A stretch of 64,000 nucleotides of DNA from Loigolactobacillus binensis (GTDB taxonomy: Bacteria > Bacillota > Bacilli > Lactobacillales > Lactobacillaceae). The stretch spans positions 12,800 through 76,799 of the forward strand of contig NZ_BJDN01000009.1 in NCBI RefSeq assembly GCF_005405165.1. Reading direction: 5' to 3'. A model generated the notes under the pieces. That model saw only the letters and a program-made list of their open reading frames with translations, did no database searches and was not told where the DNA came from. The position numbers were made by a program, and so were the translations under genes. Below, in pieces: positions 1-8,914 of this stretch. Numbering within the stretch: the first letter of the stretch is position 1; each line of letters opens with the position of its first letter.

Positions 1-618
1 GGCACAACAGTTACCCCAGGTGGTAATGTCAATACGCCAGGTGGCTCAACGGTTACGCCAGGTGGCACCACAACAACGCCAGGTGGTACAACCACGACAC
101 CAGGTCAGAATACGACGACCCCAGGTGGCACACAAACTACACCAGGTGGGACAACGATCACTTCTGGTGGTACGATCACGACACCAGGCGGTACAGAAGT
201 CGGCCCAGGCGCTGGAACTGGTGAAGAAACTGGCCAGCCAACGCAGCCAGTACAAACACCAGGTGGTACTCTAATCACCCCAGGTGGTACGACGACAACG
301 CCAGGTGGCACAGTAACCACACCAGGTCAAAATACGACGACCCCAGGTGGTACGACAACCACACCGGGTGGTACAACAATTACGCCAGGTGGTACTGAAA
401 AGACCCCAGGTGGTACAACAGTTACCCCAGGTGGTAATGTCAATACGCCAGGTGGCTCAACGGTTACGCCAGGTGGCACCACAACAACGCCAGGTGGTAC
501 AACCACGACACCAGGTCAGAATACGACGACCCCAGGTGGTACGCAAACTACACCGGGTGGGACAACGATCACTTCTGGTGGTACGATCACAACGCCAGGT
601 GGTACAGAAGTTGGCCCG
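1..618 (+). repeat. Long in-frame tandem duplication in the PGGT stalk
   Basis: About 207 bp at 1-207 recur nearly identically at 412-618, an offset of 411 bp or exactly 137 codons. Inside each copy are shorter 15-24 bp repeats encoding TPGGT variants. Differences between copies are mostly third-position changes, for example cggt/tggt and gacaccagg/aacgccagg. Array size probably varies between strains through recombination, and the upstream end may continue outside the window. Confidence 0.85.
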
Positions 619-1284
619 AATGCTGGTGGCAATAACACAACCACACCGGGTGGTAATGTCACTACGCCAGGCGGTACGACCACAACGCCAGGTGGCACCA
701 CTGTTGGTTCGAATAATGGTGGTAACACAACAACGACGCCAGGTGGTACAGTAGTTGCGCCGAATAATGTTGCGAAACCAGGTAATGTTACTGCTACAAC
801 TGCTCCAAACGGGCAAGTTACGATCACTGGTACTGGTACTCCAGGAGCAACGATTATTATTCGCGATAGCGATGGCAATGAAATTGCTAGCGGTGTTGTC
901 GATGGTAACGGGCACTTCAGTATTGGTTTACCAGTTGGCAGTGTTACACCAGGTGAAGTTCTTGATGTTACGCAAGTAATTGATGGTAAATCAAGTGCTA
1001 GTGTTCCTGTAACTGTACCGGGTCTTGGTTCAGGTGCAAATAACAGTGGTAACAGTGCGCAAGGTAATGTTACAGGTGTTGGTTCACAGAATGCTGGTAA
1101 CGTTAACTTGAATAACAATGCCGTTAATTTGAATAGTGCTTCTCAAAAGGCACAGGACAATAATGGACAGGGTAAATTACCACAAACTTCTGAAGCGCAG
1201 AATAACCTTTCTGAATTAGGTTTATTGGGTGTATTATTATCACTCTTTGGTTTAGCTGGTTTGAGAAAGCGTAAGGAAGATTAA
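1..1284 (+). CDS. LPXTG-anchored surface protein with PGGT repeats (5' end outside window)
   Basis: The reading frame is open from base 1 and ends at TAA 1282-1284, so the N-terminus lies outside the window. Residues 1 to about 250 are a low-complexity Thr/Gly/Pro repeat built on units such as TTTPGGT and TTTPGQN, likely an extended stalk. Next comes a bacterial Ig-like segment of about 75 residues (around 837-1020), then an Asn/Gly-rich linker. The C-terminus is a standard sortase signal: LPQTSE at 1177-1194, a hydrophobic stretch, and the basic tail RKRKED. The protein is therefore predicted to be secreted and covalently anchored to peptidoglycan by sortase A. Ligand unknown; adhesion or biofilm is an inference from architecture. 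A strong terminator follows directly. Confidence 0.9.
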   Translation, partial: GTTVTPGGNVNTPGGSTVTPGGTTTTPGGTTTTPGQNTTTPGGTQTTPGGTTITSGGTITTPGGTEVGPGAGTGEETGQPTQPVQTPGGTLITPGGTTTTPGGTVTTPGQNTTTPGGTTTTPGGTTITPGGTEKTPGGTTVTPGGNVNTPGGSTVTPGGTTTTPGGTTTTPGQNTTTPGGTQTTPGGTTITSGGTITTPGGTEVGPNAGGNNTTTPGGNVTTPGGTTTTPGGTTVGSNNGGNTTTTPGGTVVAPNNVAKPGNVTATTAPNGQVTITGTGTPGATIIIRDSDGNEIASGVVDGNGHFSIGLPVGSVTPGEVLDVTQVIDGKSSASVPVTVPGLGSGANNSGNSAQGNVTGVGSQNAGNVNLNNNAVNLNSASQKAQDNNGQGKLPQTSEAQNNLSELGLLGVLLSLFGLAGLRKRKED

Positions 1285-1315
1285 AAGTAACTGTAACCAA
1301 ACGTTAGATTAAACT

Positions 1316-1355
1316 AAAGGGCCTCACACCAAAGATAATTGATGTGGGGCCTTTT
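1316..1355 (+). terminator. Rho-independent terminator after surface protein
   Basis: The arm AAAGGGCCTCACA (1316-1328) pairs with TGTGGGGCCTTTT (1343-1355), 13 bp with two G-U pairs and a 14-nt loop. It sits 32 bp after the stop codon. Confidence 0.85.
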
Positions 1356-1732
1356 GGCGGTTTCAAATTTTTAGCTGGGTCGGTTACTGTTAGTGACTGA
1401 AGTTCAATAATGGCTATGCTTAGATTTCATCTCCGAGAAGATTTTAGACGTGCTTTAAGATTATGGGCTAATAGCTGTGAAAATTGGCGGATCAACTTAG
1501 TTGCTTCAATTAATTATAAAATAGGCGGAACAACCGTTAATTTATATTAATTAGCAGTAGCATATTTTTCAAACTGGTGTAATTAATGGGCCATGAATAC
1601 TATAATTAATGATAAATGAAAGCGATTGTGGTACATGAAAATAGGTGAAGAATATGTCGACTGTTATTAAGTCAGAGATAAGTTGAATAAAGCAGCCGCT
1701 AATACAATAATAAATAAAGGAGTTGTAATTTT
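1356..1732. other. Intergenic region before the glycosyltransferase pair
   Basis: This AT-rich 377-bp stretch has no convincing ORF. It must hold the promoter of the downstream pair, but I could not fix one clear -35/-10. A good SD (AAAGGAG, about 1717-1723) precedes the ATG at 1733. Confidence 0.5.
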
Positions 1733-2740
1733 ATGAAAACAGTTTCTATTATTATTCCGTTCCATAGTGAGCCAGTCTATACAGTTTTCAATGTATTGGC
1801 TTCGATCAATAACCAAGTTGGGATTGACTTTGAAAAGGTCGAAGTCGTTTTAGTGAATGATGGCGGTCCTGAGCTGCCAAATGGCAAAGATACTTTTAGA
1901 TTACTAAAAAATTTAGACATTATTTACCTTCGTTTGCGTGAAGGCCATGGCCCAGGACCTGCTCGGCAAATGGGAATGAATCATGCAAAAGGCCAATACT
2001 TTATGTTTATGGATGCCGACGATCAATTTCATATTGATGGCGCATTATTGGACTTCTTCAATCTTACTGATCAGAATGATTATGATTTAATTGCGGGTAA
2101 ATACATGGAGCAAGCAAAAGATATCAATACTGGCGATCTATACTATGTTTTTCATAATAATAATGAAAACTATTCTATTTTCTCTAAGTGGTTTAATCGT
2201 AACTTGATCGAGCACTACCATATTCGCTGGGCCAATGATCTAAGAGTGTTTGAAGATACTTATTTTGTTGGGCTCGCCTACGAATTTGCAGTAAATATTA
2301 AGTATATTGATGCTATTGGTTATACTTGGCTTTATAATAATCGCTCGACTGGTCGCAGTACGGAGAAGCCTGGTGTTTCTTTTGATGATCAATTGCATGT
2401 TTGGAGTAGGAGCCGGCGTTATTTCCTTGAAGCAGTTCAAAAGTATCATCCTGAGCGGGTCGAAGATTTATTTGTGAATTATGTTGCGGATATTTTCTAT
2501 CGTCAGAAGAAATTCGAGCCTGTCGATCCGGCGGAGTTTACAAAGGAGAATCAGCGCTTACTGCGTGAGTTTAGTTCTTATTGGCTGCCGGCAAGAAGTA
2601 AAATTATGCAAACAATTATAGATTATAATAATAAAGGGACCATCTATGCTGATTTAAGCAATAAGGATGCGGTTAAATTCTTATTTGAAACAGAACAGTC
2701 TGCTTTAAGTGATCAGATTTATACACAGGAGGGAAAATAA
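1733..2740 (+). CDS. Family 2 glycosyltransferase (first of tandem pair)
   Basis: The 335-residue protein has a GT-A fold N-terminus: VSIIIPF at 4-10, the nucleotide-binding VNDGG at 41-45, GPGPARQMG around 73-81, and the metal-binding DADD at 94-97. These fit a GT2 enzyme transferring a sugar from a nucleotide-sugar donor. No membrane segment or signal peptide is seen, so it should be cytoplasmic or peripheral to the membrane. The C-terminal 130 residues are less conserved. The next gene is clearly paralogous and starts 2 bp after this stop, so the two are co-transcribed. Acceptor unknown; wall polysaccharide or glycosylation of surface protein is possible given the LPXTG gene upstream. Confidence 0.85.
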   Translation: MKTVSIIIPFHSEPVYTVFNVLASINNQVGIDFEKVEVVLVNDGGPELPNGKDTFRLLKNLDIIYLRLREGHGPGPARQMGMNHAKGQYFMFMDADDQFHIDGALLDFFNLTDQNDYDLIAGKYMEQAKDINTGDLYYVFHNNNENYSIFSKWFNRNLIEHYHIRWANDLRVFEDTYFVGLAYEFAVNIKYIDAIGYTWLYNNRSTGRSTEKPGVSFDDQLHVWSRSRRYFLEAVQKYHPERVEDLFVNYVADIFYRQKKFEPVDPAEFTKENQRLLREFSSYWLPARSKIMQTIIDYNNKGTIYADLSNKDAVKFLFETEQSALSDQIYTQEGK

Positions 2741-2742
2741 TA

Positions 2743-3726
2743 ATGGCGACAAAGAATATGACCCAACCAACAGTATCAATTATTATTCCCTTCTATAATG
2801 AAGATGAATACCAACTTAGTATTGCTTTGTCATCAATTAATTATCAGATCGGGATCAATTTTAATGAAGTGGAAGTTATTTTAGTTGGCGATGGTGGTAA
2901 GCAACTTGAAAATTTAGATGATTTTGCTGTATTTAATAATCTTAACATTCACTACAAATATTTCACAAACAGCGGTGGTGCTGGGGTTGCTAGACAGCGC
3001 GGTATGGGCATGGCTAGTGGTCGTTATTACATGTTCGTTGATGCTGACGACGAGTTTTATTATGATGGGGCTTTGTTGGAGTTCTTTAATGCGGTTAAAG
3101 ATGGCGATCATGAAGTGGTTGTTGCTAAGTATATTGAACAAGGTCGTCATGCTGATGGTAGTTATTTCTATTTGCATAATGAACCTATTTGGAGTGCTGC
3201 GTACGCTAAATGGTTTAATCGCGATTATGTTGCGCGAATGGATTTACATTGGCTAGATGACGTTCGAATATTTGAAGATGTTTATTTTTGTTCGATGGCG
3301 ATCGAATTGGCCAGTGACGTTGTTTGGTTGAATTCGTTTGTGTATAGCTGGTTGTATAACGAAAAATCTACAGTCAGAGATCCGGCCCTGAAATTTAATA
3401 TTCAGTTGGATCAATGGGCCAAAATGAATAAGTACTATTTACGCAAAATCAAAGAACGGGCGCCGCAAAAATTGGCCTTTGATTTTGGGAATTCTGTCGC
3501 AACCTTATTCTATTGGCAAAAACAGAATCCCGGGTACGATGCTGCGGCATTAGATCACGAACAGCAATTAATGTTAAAAGAAAACGCGGATTTATGGGAT
3601 TCAACTCAAGGCATTATGCAACAGCAGTTACAAGCATTGCATAAGCCTGGTTCTCAATATGAAAATTATGATATTTCGGATTTCCGTGATTATTTAGCGC
3701 ACTACGAAGCACTTCTGAAAAACTAA
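2743..3726 (+). CDS. Family 2 glycosyltransferase (second of tandem pair)
   Basis: This 327-residue GT2 enzyme is collinear with the preceding one: VSIIIPF at 11-17, GDGG around 49-52, GVARQRGMG around 81-89 and DADDE at 100-104. Shared positions such as KWFNRD/KWFNRN and RIFEDVYF/RVFEDTYF point to tandem duplication followed by divergence. The SD GGAGGG lies in the tail of the upstream gene, 10 bp before the ATG. No membrane segment is seen. The substrate is unknown. Two paralogues side by side often act in sequence on one glycan or as a complex; that is inference. Confidence 0.85.
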   Translation: MATKNMTQPTVSIIIPFYNEDEYQLSIALSSINYQIGINFNEVEVILVGDGGKQLENLDDFAVFNNLNIHYKYFTNSGGAGVARQRGMGMASGRYYMFVDADDEFYYDGALLEFFNAVKDGDHEVVVAKYIEQGRHADGSYFYLHNEPIWSAAYAKWFNRDYVARMDLHWLDDVRIFEDVYFCSMAIELASDVVWLNSFVYSWLYNEKSTVRDPALKFNIQLDQWAKMNKYYLRKIKERAPQKLAFDFGNSVATLFYWQKQNPGYDAAALDHEQQLMLKENADLWDSTQGIMQQQLQALHKPGSQYENYDISDFRDYLAHYEALLKN

Positions 3727-3730
3727 GTTA

Positions 3731-3757
3731 AAAATACGCTACGGTTAAGCGTATTTT
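3731..3757 (+). terminator. Hairpin after the glycosyltransferase pair
   Basis: AAAATACGCT (3731-3740) pairs perfectly with AGCGTATTTT (3748-3757) around a 7-nt loop. It works as an intrinsic terminator in either direction. Confidence 0.8.
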
Positions 3758-3790
3758 AAAACGACATAGCTTGAATAGGTAATTCATTAT

Positions 3791-3829
3791 GGTTTGATTC
3801 CATTTCACGTGGGAATCAAACCTTTTTTT
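3791..3829 (+). terminator. Second terminator, long T run
   Basis: GGTTTGATTCC (3791-3801) pairs with GGGAATCAAACC (3811-3822), followed by seven T. It backs up the hairpin at 3731. Confidence 0.85.
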
Positions 3830-3852
3830 GTAGACAAGTTGAAATTCAAGCA

Positions 3853-3885
3853 CAAAAAAACCTTATAGTTATTAACTATAAGGTT
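3853..3885 (-). terminator. Terminator of the cotH-like gene
   Basis: AACCTTATAGTT (3859-3870) and AACTATAAGGTT (3874-3885) form a perfect 12-bp stem. Read on the minus strand it is followed by a T run, so it ends the convergent gene that stops at 3895. Confidence 0.85.
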
Positions 3886-3894
3886 AATTCAAAG

Positions 3895-5631
3895 CTACTT
3901 AAAATCTATTTTAAACCCTTGTAAAATATTATCATGAAATGCCTTACCGATAATATGATCACATTTAGGCAACTGCTGGTGAACAAAGTTAGTAACGTTT
4001 TGCAGACTGCTAGTTGATCCAGTTGGACTGTGCCAAATATTCTGATCAACTGCAAAGTTTGCTTCACCAATTTTGGCCATAGTTTGCCGGTAAACCGCGA
4101 TGATATGCGCTTCACTGAGAATTGATTGCCGTAATTCCTGCCAGCGGGCTTTGACTTCTCCGGGGAAGCAAGCAAAAATGCGTTTAAACAATGGTGACTG
4201 GATATTACCGAACACTGGATGCGGATTTGAAAGCAGCTTACCATCGGCATCAATATCAAAACTAATGTCTAGATCAATCAAGGAAAATAGCCAATGCATG
4301 CCGTCATAAGTGAAGACGGTTGTGTTATGGGCAACATTATCAAAAGCGTCAAGTGCACCAACAAATAAAATATAGTCAATTAAATTAAGTGGATCGAAGT
4401 ATTCTTTAGCATTTTCATAGAATTCTTGATCACTGGTTGAATTGATGAAGGTCATCAAACGATTTGTCTGCGCAAATAGTTTTTTACTGGCGGCGGTTTG
4501 CGCGGACATCACACCAAAGTCGGAATTGTTTAGTCTAGCAGTTGGATTAGCAAAAGCCAGATCCTTATCATTGGTGTAACCATCTAATGCTAACAAGAGA
4601 ATTTCAGCTTCATTGTGCGGATCAAGTTTGATGCTGGCAGCATCAAAATAGCTGGAAAGGCTATAAATACCGTGATTTACGCCGTTGAAAAAGACGTTGA
4701 TGGGTTGAGTTTGAATAGTGCCTAACATTTCCTGATCTTTGATCGTCGTTGAGTAATACGGCTCAGTTTTTAGAATTTCGCGCCATAACGAATAGCCAGT
4801 TCCGTTTCGTGAATGAGTTTGGTCAGTGTAATCACCACGGAGGGAAAATTTATTTCTAGGTTGCCAAGTCCCAAACTGAATTGGTTTTGGCGTGGTTTGC
4901 TCAAAGTCATTGTAAAGTTCAAATTCAAAATTCTGCCGCTTGAAATCCTTGGTATAATTTCCCTGAACGGAAAATTTGATCTGTGCCCGTTCGCTATCAC
5001 CGTTTGGCCGTCGAATCAAAGCATTAGCGGTTTTAGATTTTGCCTTCGTTTGCAATGCAGTGTCGCTGCCGATGAACAGGGTCGTTAGCGGGGTACCAGT
5101 TCCGGTTATGGCCGCGGAATCGATCCAAAAGCTTGATCCGTTAGTGAAAAACTGACTGAAGCTGCGTTGATCACTGCGAATGGCGGTGGCTGTGACTAGA
5201 ATGGATTGCCCAGCTAAGCGATCTTTATTAATGTAGCCAAGTGGGATATGATTTCGACTTTTGGTTTGTGGAATTTCTTTAAAATAGGGATAATCGAGTT
5301 TACCAACGGTGAGACTTGCTAATTGATTGGTGAGGGTTGTTTTAGCATCAAGCAGCGGTGGAATAATACCATCTTTAGGCATCCAAACATCAATATTTTT
5401 CCACTCAAATTCAACAAAGACCATGCCGGTATTTAAGTGGGCTTCTCGTTTAACTTGAATCGAAACGCCGTGTAGTGGCCTAGCATCATGGTTACCCATT
5501 ACACTACCATGGTTATATGGCCACATCATCCCTTTATAAAGCCCGTCAAATCGAGCAGTCTGATCAATAGTCGCTGTGTAGTTTATTTCCACCATATTCT
5601 TTACGTAGACATCGAAGTCAATATCTGCCAT
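3895..5631 (-). CDS. CotH-family protein kinase-like protein
   Basis: The 578-residue protein matches the CotH family, atypical kinases first known from Bacillus spore coats and also found on secreted or surface complexes of non-sporeformers. Visible family landmarks are a VQGNYTKDF-like basic strand near 222-230 (family RGNSTR), a KFSLRGDYTD region near 261-270, FNGVNHGIYSL at 315-325 (family NGxxxGxYxL), and the acidic LIDLDISFD at 451-459 (family PWDLDxSF), which would hold the metal/catalytic Asp. The first 200 residues look like a separate beta-rich domain. No signal peptide is seen. SD GGGGTGA precedes the ATG at 5631. It is convergent with the glycosyltransferase pair, and a link to surface glycosylation is speculation. 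Confidence 0.75.
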   Translation of the reverse strand: MADIDFDVYVKNMVEINYTATIDQTARFDGLYKGMMWPYNHGSVMGNHDARPLHGVSIQVKREAHLNTGMVFVEFEWKNIDVWMPKDGIIPPLLDAKTTLTNQLASLTVGKLDYPYFKEIPQTKSRNHIPLGYINKDRLAGQSILVTATAIRSDQRSFSQFFTNGSSFWIDSAAITGTGTPLTTLFIGSDTALQTKAKSKTANALIRRPNGDSERAQIKFSVQGNYTKDFKRQNFEFELYNDFEQTTPKPIQFGTWQPRNKFSLRGDYTDQTHSRNGTGYSLWREILKTEPYYSTTIKDQEMLGTIQTQPINVFFNGVNHGIYSLSSYFDAASIKLDPHNEAEILLLALDGYTNDKDLAFANPTARLNNSDFGVMSAQTAASKKLFAQTNRLMTFINSTSDQEFYENAKEYFDPLNLIDYILFVGALDAFDNVAHNTTVFTYDGMHWLFSLIDLDISFDIDADGKLLSNPHPVFGNIQSPLFKRIFACFPGEVKARWQELRQSILSEAHIIAVYRQTMAKIGEANFAVDQNIWHSPTGSTSSLQNVTNFVHQQLPKCDHIIGKAFHDNILQGFKIDFK

Positions 5632-5876
5632 AAAATCACCCCAACTCTTATAATATAAGTTAATTTTACCATTATTTAGCTTATTAATGATGAAAGTGCT
5701 TAATATTTTAAACCTTGCGCAAGGCTAAATTTTAGCCGCAATTGTAATATTTATAGCGTGAATAGCGCCAATATAATAATCATAGCGTGCGCACATTGCT
5801 TAGTGACTTAGTGTTGATCGGAATAAGAAATCGTAATTGCCGCTAATTGGTTACTTATTTTTCAGAATACTATCTT

Positions 5877-6677
5877 TTATTTCATGGTTAAATTTAATGC
5901 GCCTAAACCAGTGATGCTGGCACGCAGATGATCGCCGGGTTTTAAATAAAGCGGGGGCTGGTGACCAACACCGGTGCCACTAGGTGTACCAGTGAAAATT
6001 AAATTACCAGGTTGCAACTCAACGATACTGGATAAGTAACTGATCAATTCTGGAGTGGTGAAAATAAGCTGGCTTAATGGGGCCTGCTGCATGATCTGAC
6101 CGTTGACTTCTGTTGTGATCACCGCCTGTTTTAAAGAACTAAATTCATCAGGGGTGGTCAGCCACGGACCGATTGGCGCGTAGCCGGCAAAGGATTTGCC
6201 TAACGAAAATTGTGGCGGAGTATTGGCAAATTGAACTTCACGATCAGATAGATCTTCGCCGATCAAGTAGCCAGCAATATAGTCATTTGCGGCTACTACA
6301 GGAATATTGCGGCCGGCTTTACCGATGACAACGACTAATTCCGTTTCCCAATCTGTTTGCGGACCATGCATGGTAACCGTTGTTTCGGGAGCAGTTAAGG
6401 CGCTACTAAATTTCGTAAAAACGCTGGGTACTTTTGGCAGTGCCAGGTGAATCTCTTCTGAGTGATCCCGAAAGTTCATCCCGATGGCGAAGATTTGGTT
6501 AGTATCTGGAATTGGTGCGGTTAATTGGGCAGCGGTAAAAGATTGGCGCTTACCTAGCTGCCAGTTAGCCGGAGTTGCCTGTAAGGCAGCGAGAATAGTT
6601 GCTTGATTCAAAATTAAACGGCCACTGGTGGAGCTTTCAATTAAAAAGGGTTGTTGTTGACGCAGCGCAATTTTCAT
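5877..6677 (-). CDS. Fumarylacetoacetate hydrolase family protein
   Basis: This 266-residue enzyme belongs to the FAH superfamily of metal-dependent hydrolases, decarboxylases and isomerases acting on C-C bonds of acylpyruvates and related diketo acids. Landmarks are FAIGMNFRDHSEE, the metal-ligand segment DWETELVVVIGK, GYLIGEDLSDREVQ, and the C-terminal LIFTGTPSGTG loop. The ATG at 6675-6677 is chosen because the protein then begins MKIAL, as is usual; the longer form from 6725 adds 16 atypical residues. The next gene upstream stops at 6801 and the two may share a transcript. The exact substrate cannot be read from sequence; fumarylpyruvate/acylpyruvate hydrolase-like activity is the default. 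Confidence 0.8.
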   Translation of the reverse strand: MKIALRQQQPFLIESSTSGRLILNQATILAALQATPANWQLGKRQSFTAAQLTAPIPDTNQIFAIGMNFRDHSEEIHLALPKVPSVFTKFSSALTAPETTVTMHGPQTDWETELVVVIGKAGRNIPVVAANDYIAGYLIGEDLSDREVQFANTPPQFSLGKSFAGYAPIGPWLTTPDEFSSLKQAVITTEVNGQIMQQAPLSQLIFTTPELISYLSSIVELQPGNLIFTGTPSGTGVGHQPPLYLKPGDHLRASITGLGALNLTMK

Positions 6678-6800
6678 AAATTTAACTTCTTTCATAACGT
6701 GATCACGAATGGGGATAAATGCCAACTGTTTTGCGAATTGCTATCCAAAAGTAAAATGAGGCCGCGACATACACATGTATGCCACCACCCCATTGACGTT

Positions 6801-7862
6801 TTAAACGTTAGTTGCTGTTTTTAGTGTTTCTTCTAACCATTCACCAAAGAATGGGTAAGTTTTGCTGAGTTCATAAATTTGTGTATCGGTGTCAGGATAA
6901 TGGAGCGTTAACGTTTCATCTTGCGAATTAACGGTTAAGCCTAATTCTTTTTGGTTCGGCAATTCTAATTGATAGCTGCCAACTTGAGCACCCGTCCGCA
7001 TTAAAATATTATTGCCAGAAGCCGTAACAAATAAGTTGTCTAAGCAAGGTAAAGTATCAATAGCCACTGCTTCAACAGTCAGTGTCAGTGTTTGATTAGT
7101 TAATTCTGGTAGATGCTGGGCTTCCCAACTAAAGGTGCCACCGGCTGAAACCTGGGGCTTACCAACGGTAGTCACATCATTGTCAGTTTCGTCACTAACT
7201 TTGAAGCTGCGCACATCATAGTGCCCAATTTCCACATTGATTTTAACTGGAACGGCCACATTGTTGCTGACCTTCAGCGTCGCCGTAAAGGTCTTTGCAT
7301 CAGGAAACTTCACGCCAAAGTGGAGCCCCGCAACTGGTTGTAGCACGGTTTCCTTTGGTGAAAGAAAATGCAACTTAGCGGCGTACAGTAATTTGATCAG
7401 TTGTAGCAATGCCGGAAACATTTTTTCTGTGAGTAAATACTGCGGCTTGGTGGCAGTGAAATCCGCTAAAACTGGTAATTCGTGCGCCGTCAAATGGGCC
7501 TGCATGTTTAAGGCCTGATCGATCGATAACAATAAGTGATTGGTGCCGGCTTCGTCAGCGTAGTTAATGTTAACTGCAGTGCCGTGATCTTGCTGGACGA
7601 CTTGCAACCAGAGATGGTCCAATAAGGGAGAATCACCAATAACGGGATCATCGTTGAATGCTTCCCAAAGTTTATCCATAAACAAGCGGGTGTAACTGGC
7701 ACCAAATTCATAAACCGCAGCACTATTGTGGGCCCAGTGCGCTTTATCGGTAAATAATTGCCGCTTTTGCTGGTACAAATGAGCGAGGCTGGTACGAGCT
7801 GCAGCGATATCGGCTGGCGCTTCGATGACATCACGTAATTGTGGTTGTTTGAAATTAAGCAT
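6801..7862 (-). CDS. Protein of unknown function, downstream partner of the gene at 7855-8730
   Basis: I do not recognise this protein of about 353 residues. It is soluble, with no signal or membrane segment. The N-terminal half is alpha-helical with many aromatic residues (WAHNSAAVYEF, LWEAFNDD); the C-terminal half looks beta-rich and may hold an Ig-like or beta-sandwich domain (KVSNNVAVPVKINVEIG). Its start overlaps the end of the upstream gene, so the pair is translationally coupled. The SD GAGAGG directly abuts an ATG at 7874 and is 12 nt from the in-frame ATG at 7862, so the later start is preferred; the longer form adds 4 residues. Functional pairing with the upstream coiled-coil protein is inferred only from the overlap. 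Confidence 0.6.
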   Translation of the reverse strand: MLNFKQPQLRDVIEAPADIAAARTSLAHLYQQKRQLFTDKAHWAHNSAAVYEFGASYTRLFMDKLWEAFNDDPVIGDSPLLDHLWLQVVQQDHGTAVNINYADEAGTNHLLLSIDQALNMQAHLTAHELPVLADFTATKPQYLLTEKMFPALLQLIKLLYAAKLHFLSPKETVLQPVAGLHFGVKFPDAKTFTATLKVSNNVAVPVKINVEIGHYDVRSFKVSDETDNDVTTVGKPQVSAGGTFSWEAQHLPELTNQTLTLTVEAVAIDTLPCLDNLFVTASGNNILMRTGAQVGSYQLELPNQKELGLTVNSQDETLTLHYPDTDTQIYELSKTYPFFGEWLEETLKTATNV

Positions 7863-8730
7863 TGTCGTCGTCATCCTCTCTTTGCGCCGCTAATTGAGGA
7901 CCAGCCGCTAAGCTAGCCATATAACTATCCGCAATATGCTGTAGTGAATTTTCAAATTGTTTCAATGAACTATATTGTCCAATGATCGCCTGATACTCGT
8001 AATTAGTTACGGCGGCTTCAACTTGAAGTTGCCGTTTTTCTTCATCATAGCGGGCTTGGGCTTCGGCCCGTGCGGTATTGAGATGTGATTGTAGGCTGGC
8101 TACCTCACTAGTATCACTGGTACTTTGCGGCACGCTTTCGTTAGTTTCCGGCTGGTCAATGAAGTTTTTCATTAGCCCTTTAAAGCCACCACCAGTGCGT
8201 TCACGGCTGCTACGGGTTGCGGCATCGGGTTCTGCCGCCACAGCAGCCTGGGCCTTTTCCAATTGGCTTTGCAAGTGATCAGCGTCCGCGAAGACGTCGT
8301 CGTGCAAACTGGCTAGGCGCTTTTTGAGATAATTTTTGGGATCCTTGGCGTAGGTTTCTAAGTCGGGTAAGATCTGGCGTTCAGTCTCCGAATACTGCAT
8401 GATCTGCCGGGTCCAAACGTCGAGCACCCCAAACTGCCGCCGGTGATACCAGTCACCGAACATCACGATGCCATCGGCACTGACCTCAAAAAACGGGATG
8501 TAAGTTTGTAACCATTCCACAAGTCCCTTTTGTAAGTAGGCGCGTAATTCGGCCTGAGCTTGTTTATCATAAGCTAAGATGTAACCTGGTACTTCGGAGA
8601 GGTCAAGCCTTAATGCATCGGCGGTTGCATCAATTCCACGGTAGAGATCAAGATCAGAATGATCTTGCCAAGCTGCCGCAAAATTGGTAAAGAACCGTTT
8701 TTGATAGTCCAAAGATTTTTCAATATCCAC
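7855..8730 (-). CDS. Coiled-coil protein of unknown function
   Basis: The 291-residue acidic protein has a folded N-terminal part (1 to about 140, rich in Tyr/Trp, e.g. FFEVSADGIVMFGDWYHR) and a long heptad-like helical region in the C-terminal half (around 150-175 and 205-265), with a Ser/Thr/Glu-rich linker between. The C-terminus is a run of Asp. No membrane segment is seen. SD GGGGGG lies about 12 nt before the ATG at 8730. It overlaps the next gene by 8 bp. I recognise no family. A structural or scaffold role beside its partner is plausible but not shown. Confidence 0.6.
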   Translation of the reverse strand: MDIEKSLDYQKRFFTNFAAAWQDHSDLDLYRGIDATADALRLDLSEVPGYILAYDKQAQAELRAYLQKGLVEWLQTYIPFFEVSADGIVMFGDWYHRRQFGVLDVWTRQIMQYSETERQILPDLETYAKDPKNYLKKRLASLHDDVFADADHLQSQLEKAQAAVAAEPDAATRSSRERTGGGFKGLMKNFIDQPETNESVPQSTSDTSEVASLQSHLNTARAEAQARYDEEKRQLQVEAAVTNYEYQAIIGQYSSLKQFENSLQHIADSYMASLAAGPQLAAQREDDDDNA

Positions 8731-8914
8731 GGAAAATTCCCCCCTGCGATTTATTTTTACTCTTGCTTCTATTCTACAGCTTTTAGGGCTTACTTGAAAA
8801 GTATTATAAAATTTAAAAATTTGTTAGGCTTTGCACATGATCCATGATAAAATAACGGTGAGCATCATGTAAGCGCCAACAAAAAATAACTTTAATATAA
8901 GGAGCTGACGTTTT

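Noticed and set aside
1..207. Regularly spaced short repeats as a CRISPR array
   Set aside because: The repeats are in frame, coding, of variable spacing, and without unique spacers.
46..1118. Long minus- and plus-strand ORFs in the first 1.1 kb
   Set aside because: They are shadows of the Thr/Gly/Pro repeat frame; only frame 1 leads to LPQTSE and the anchor.
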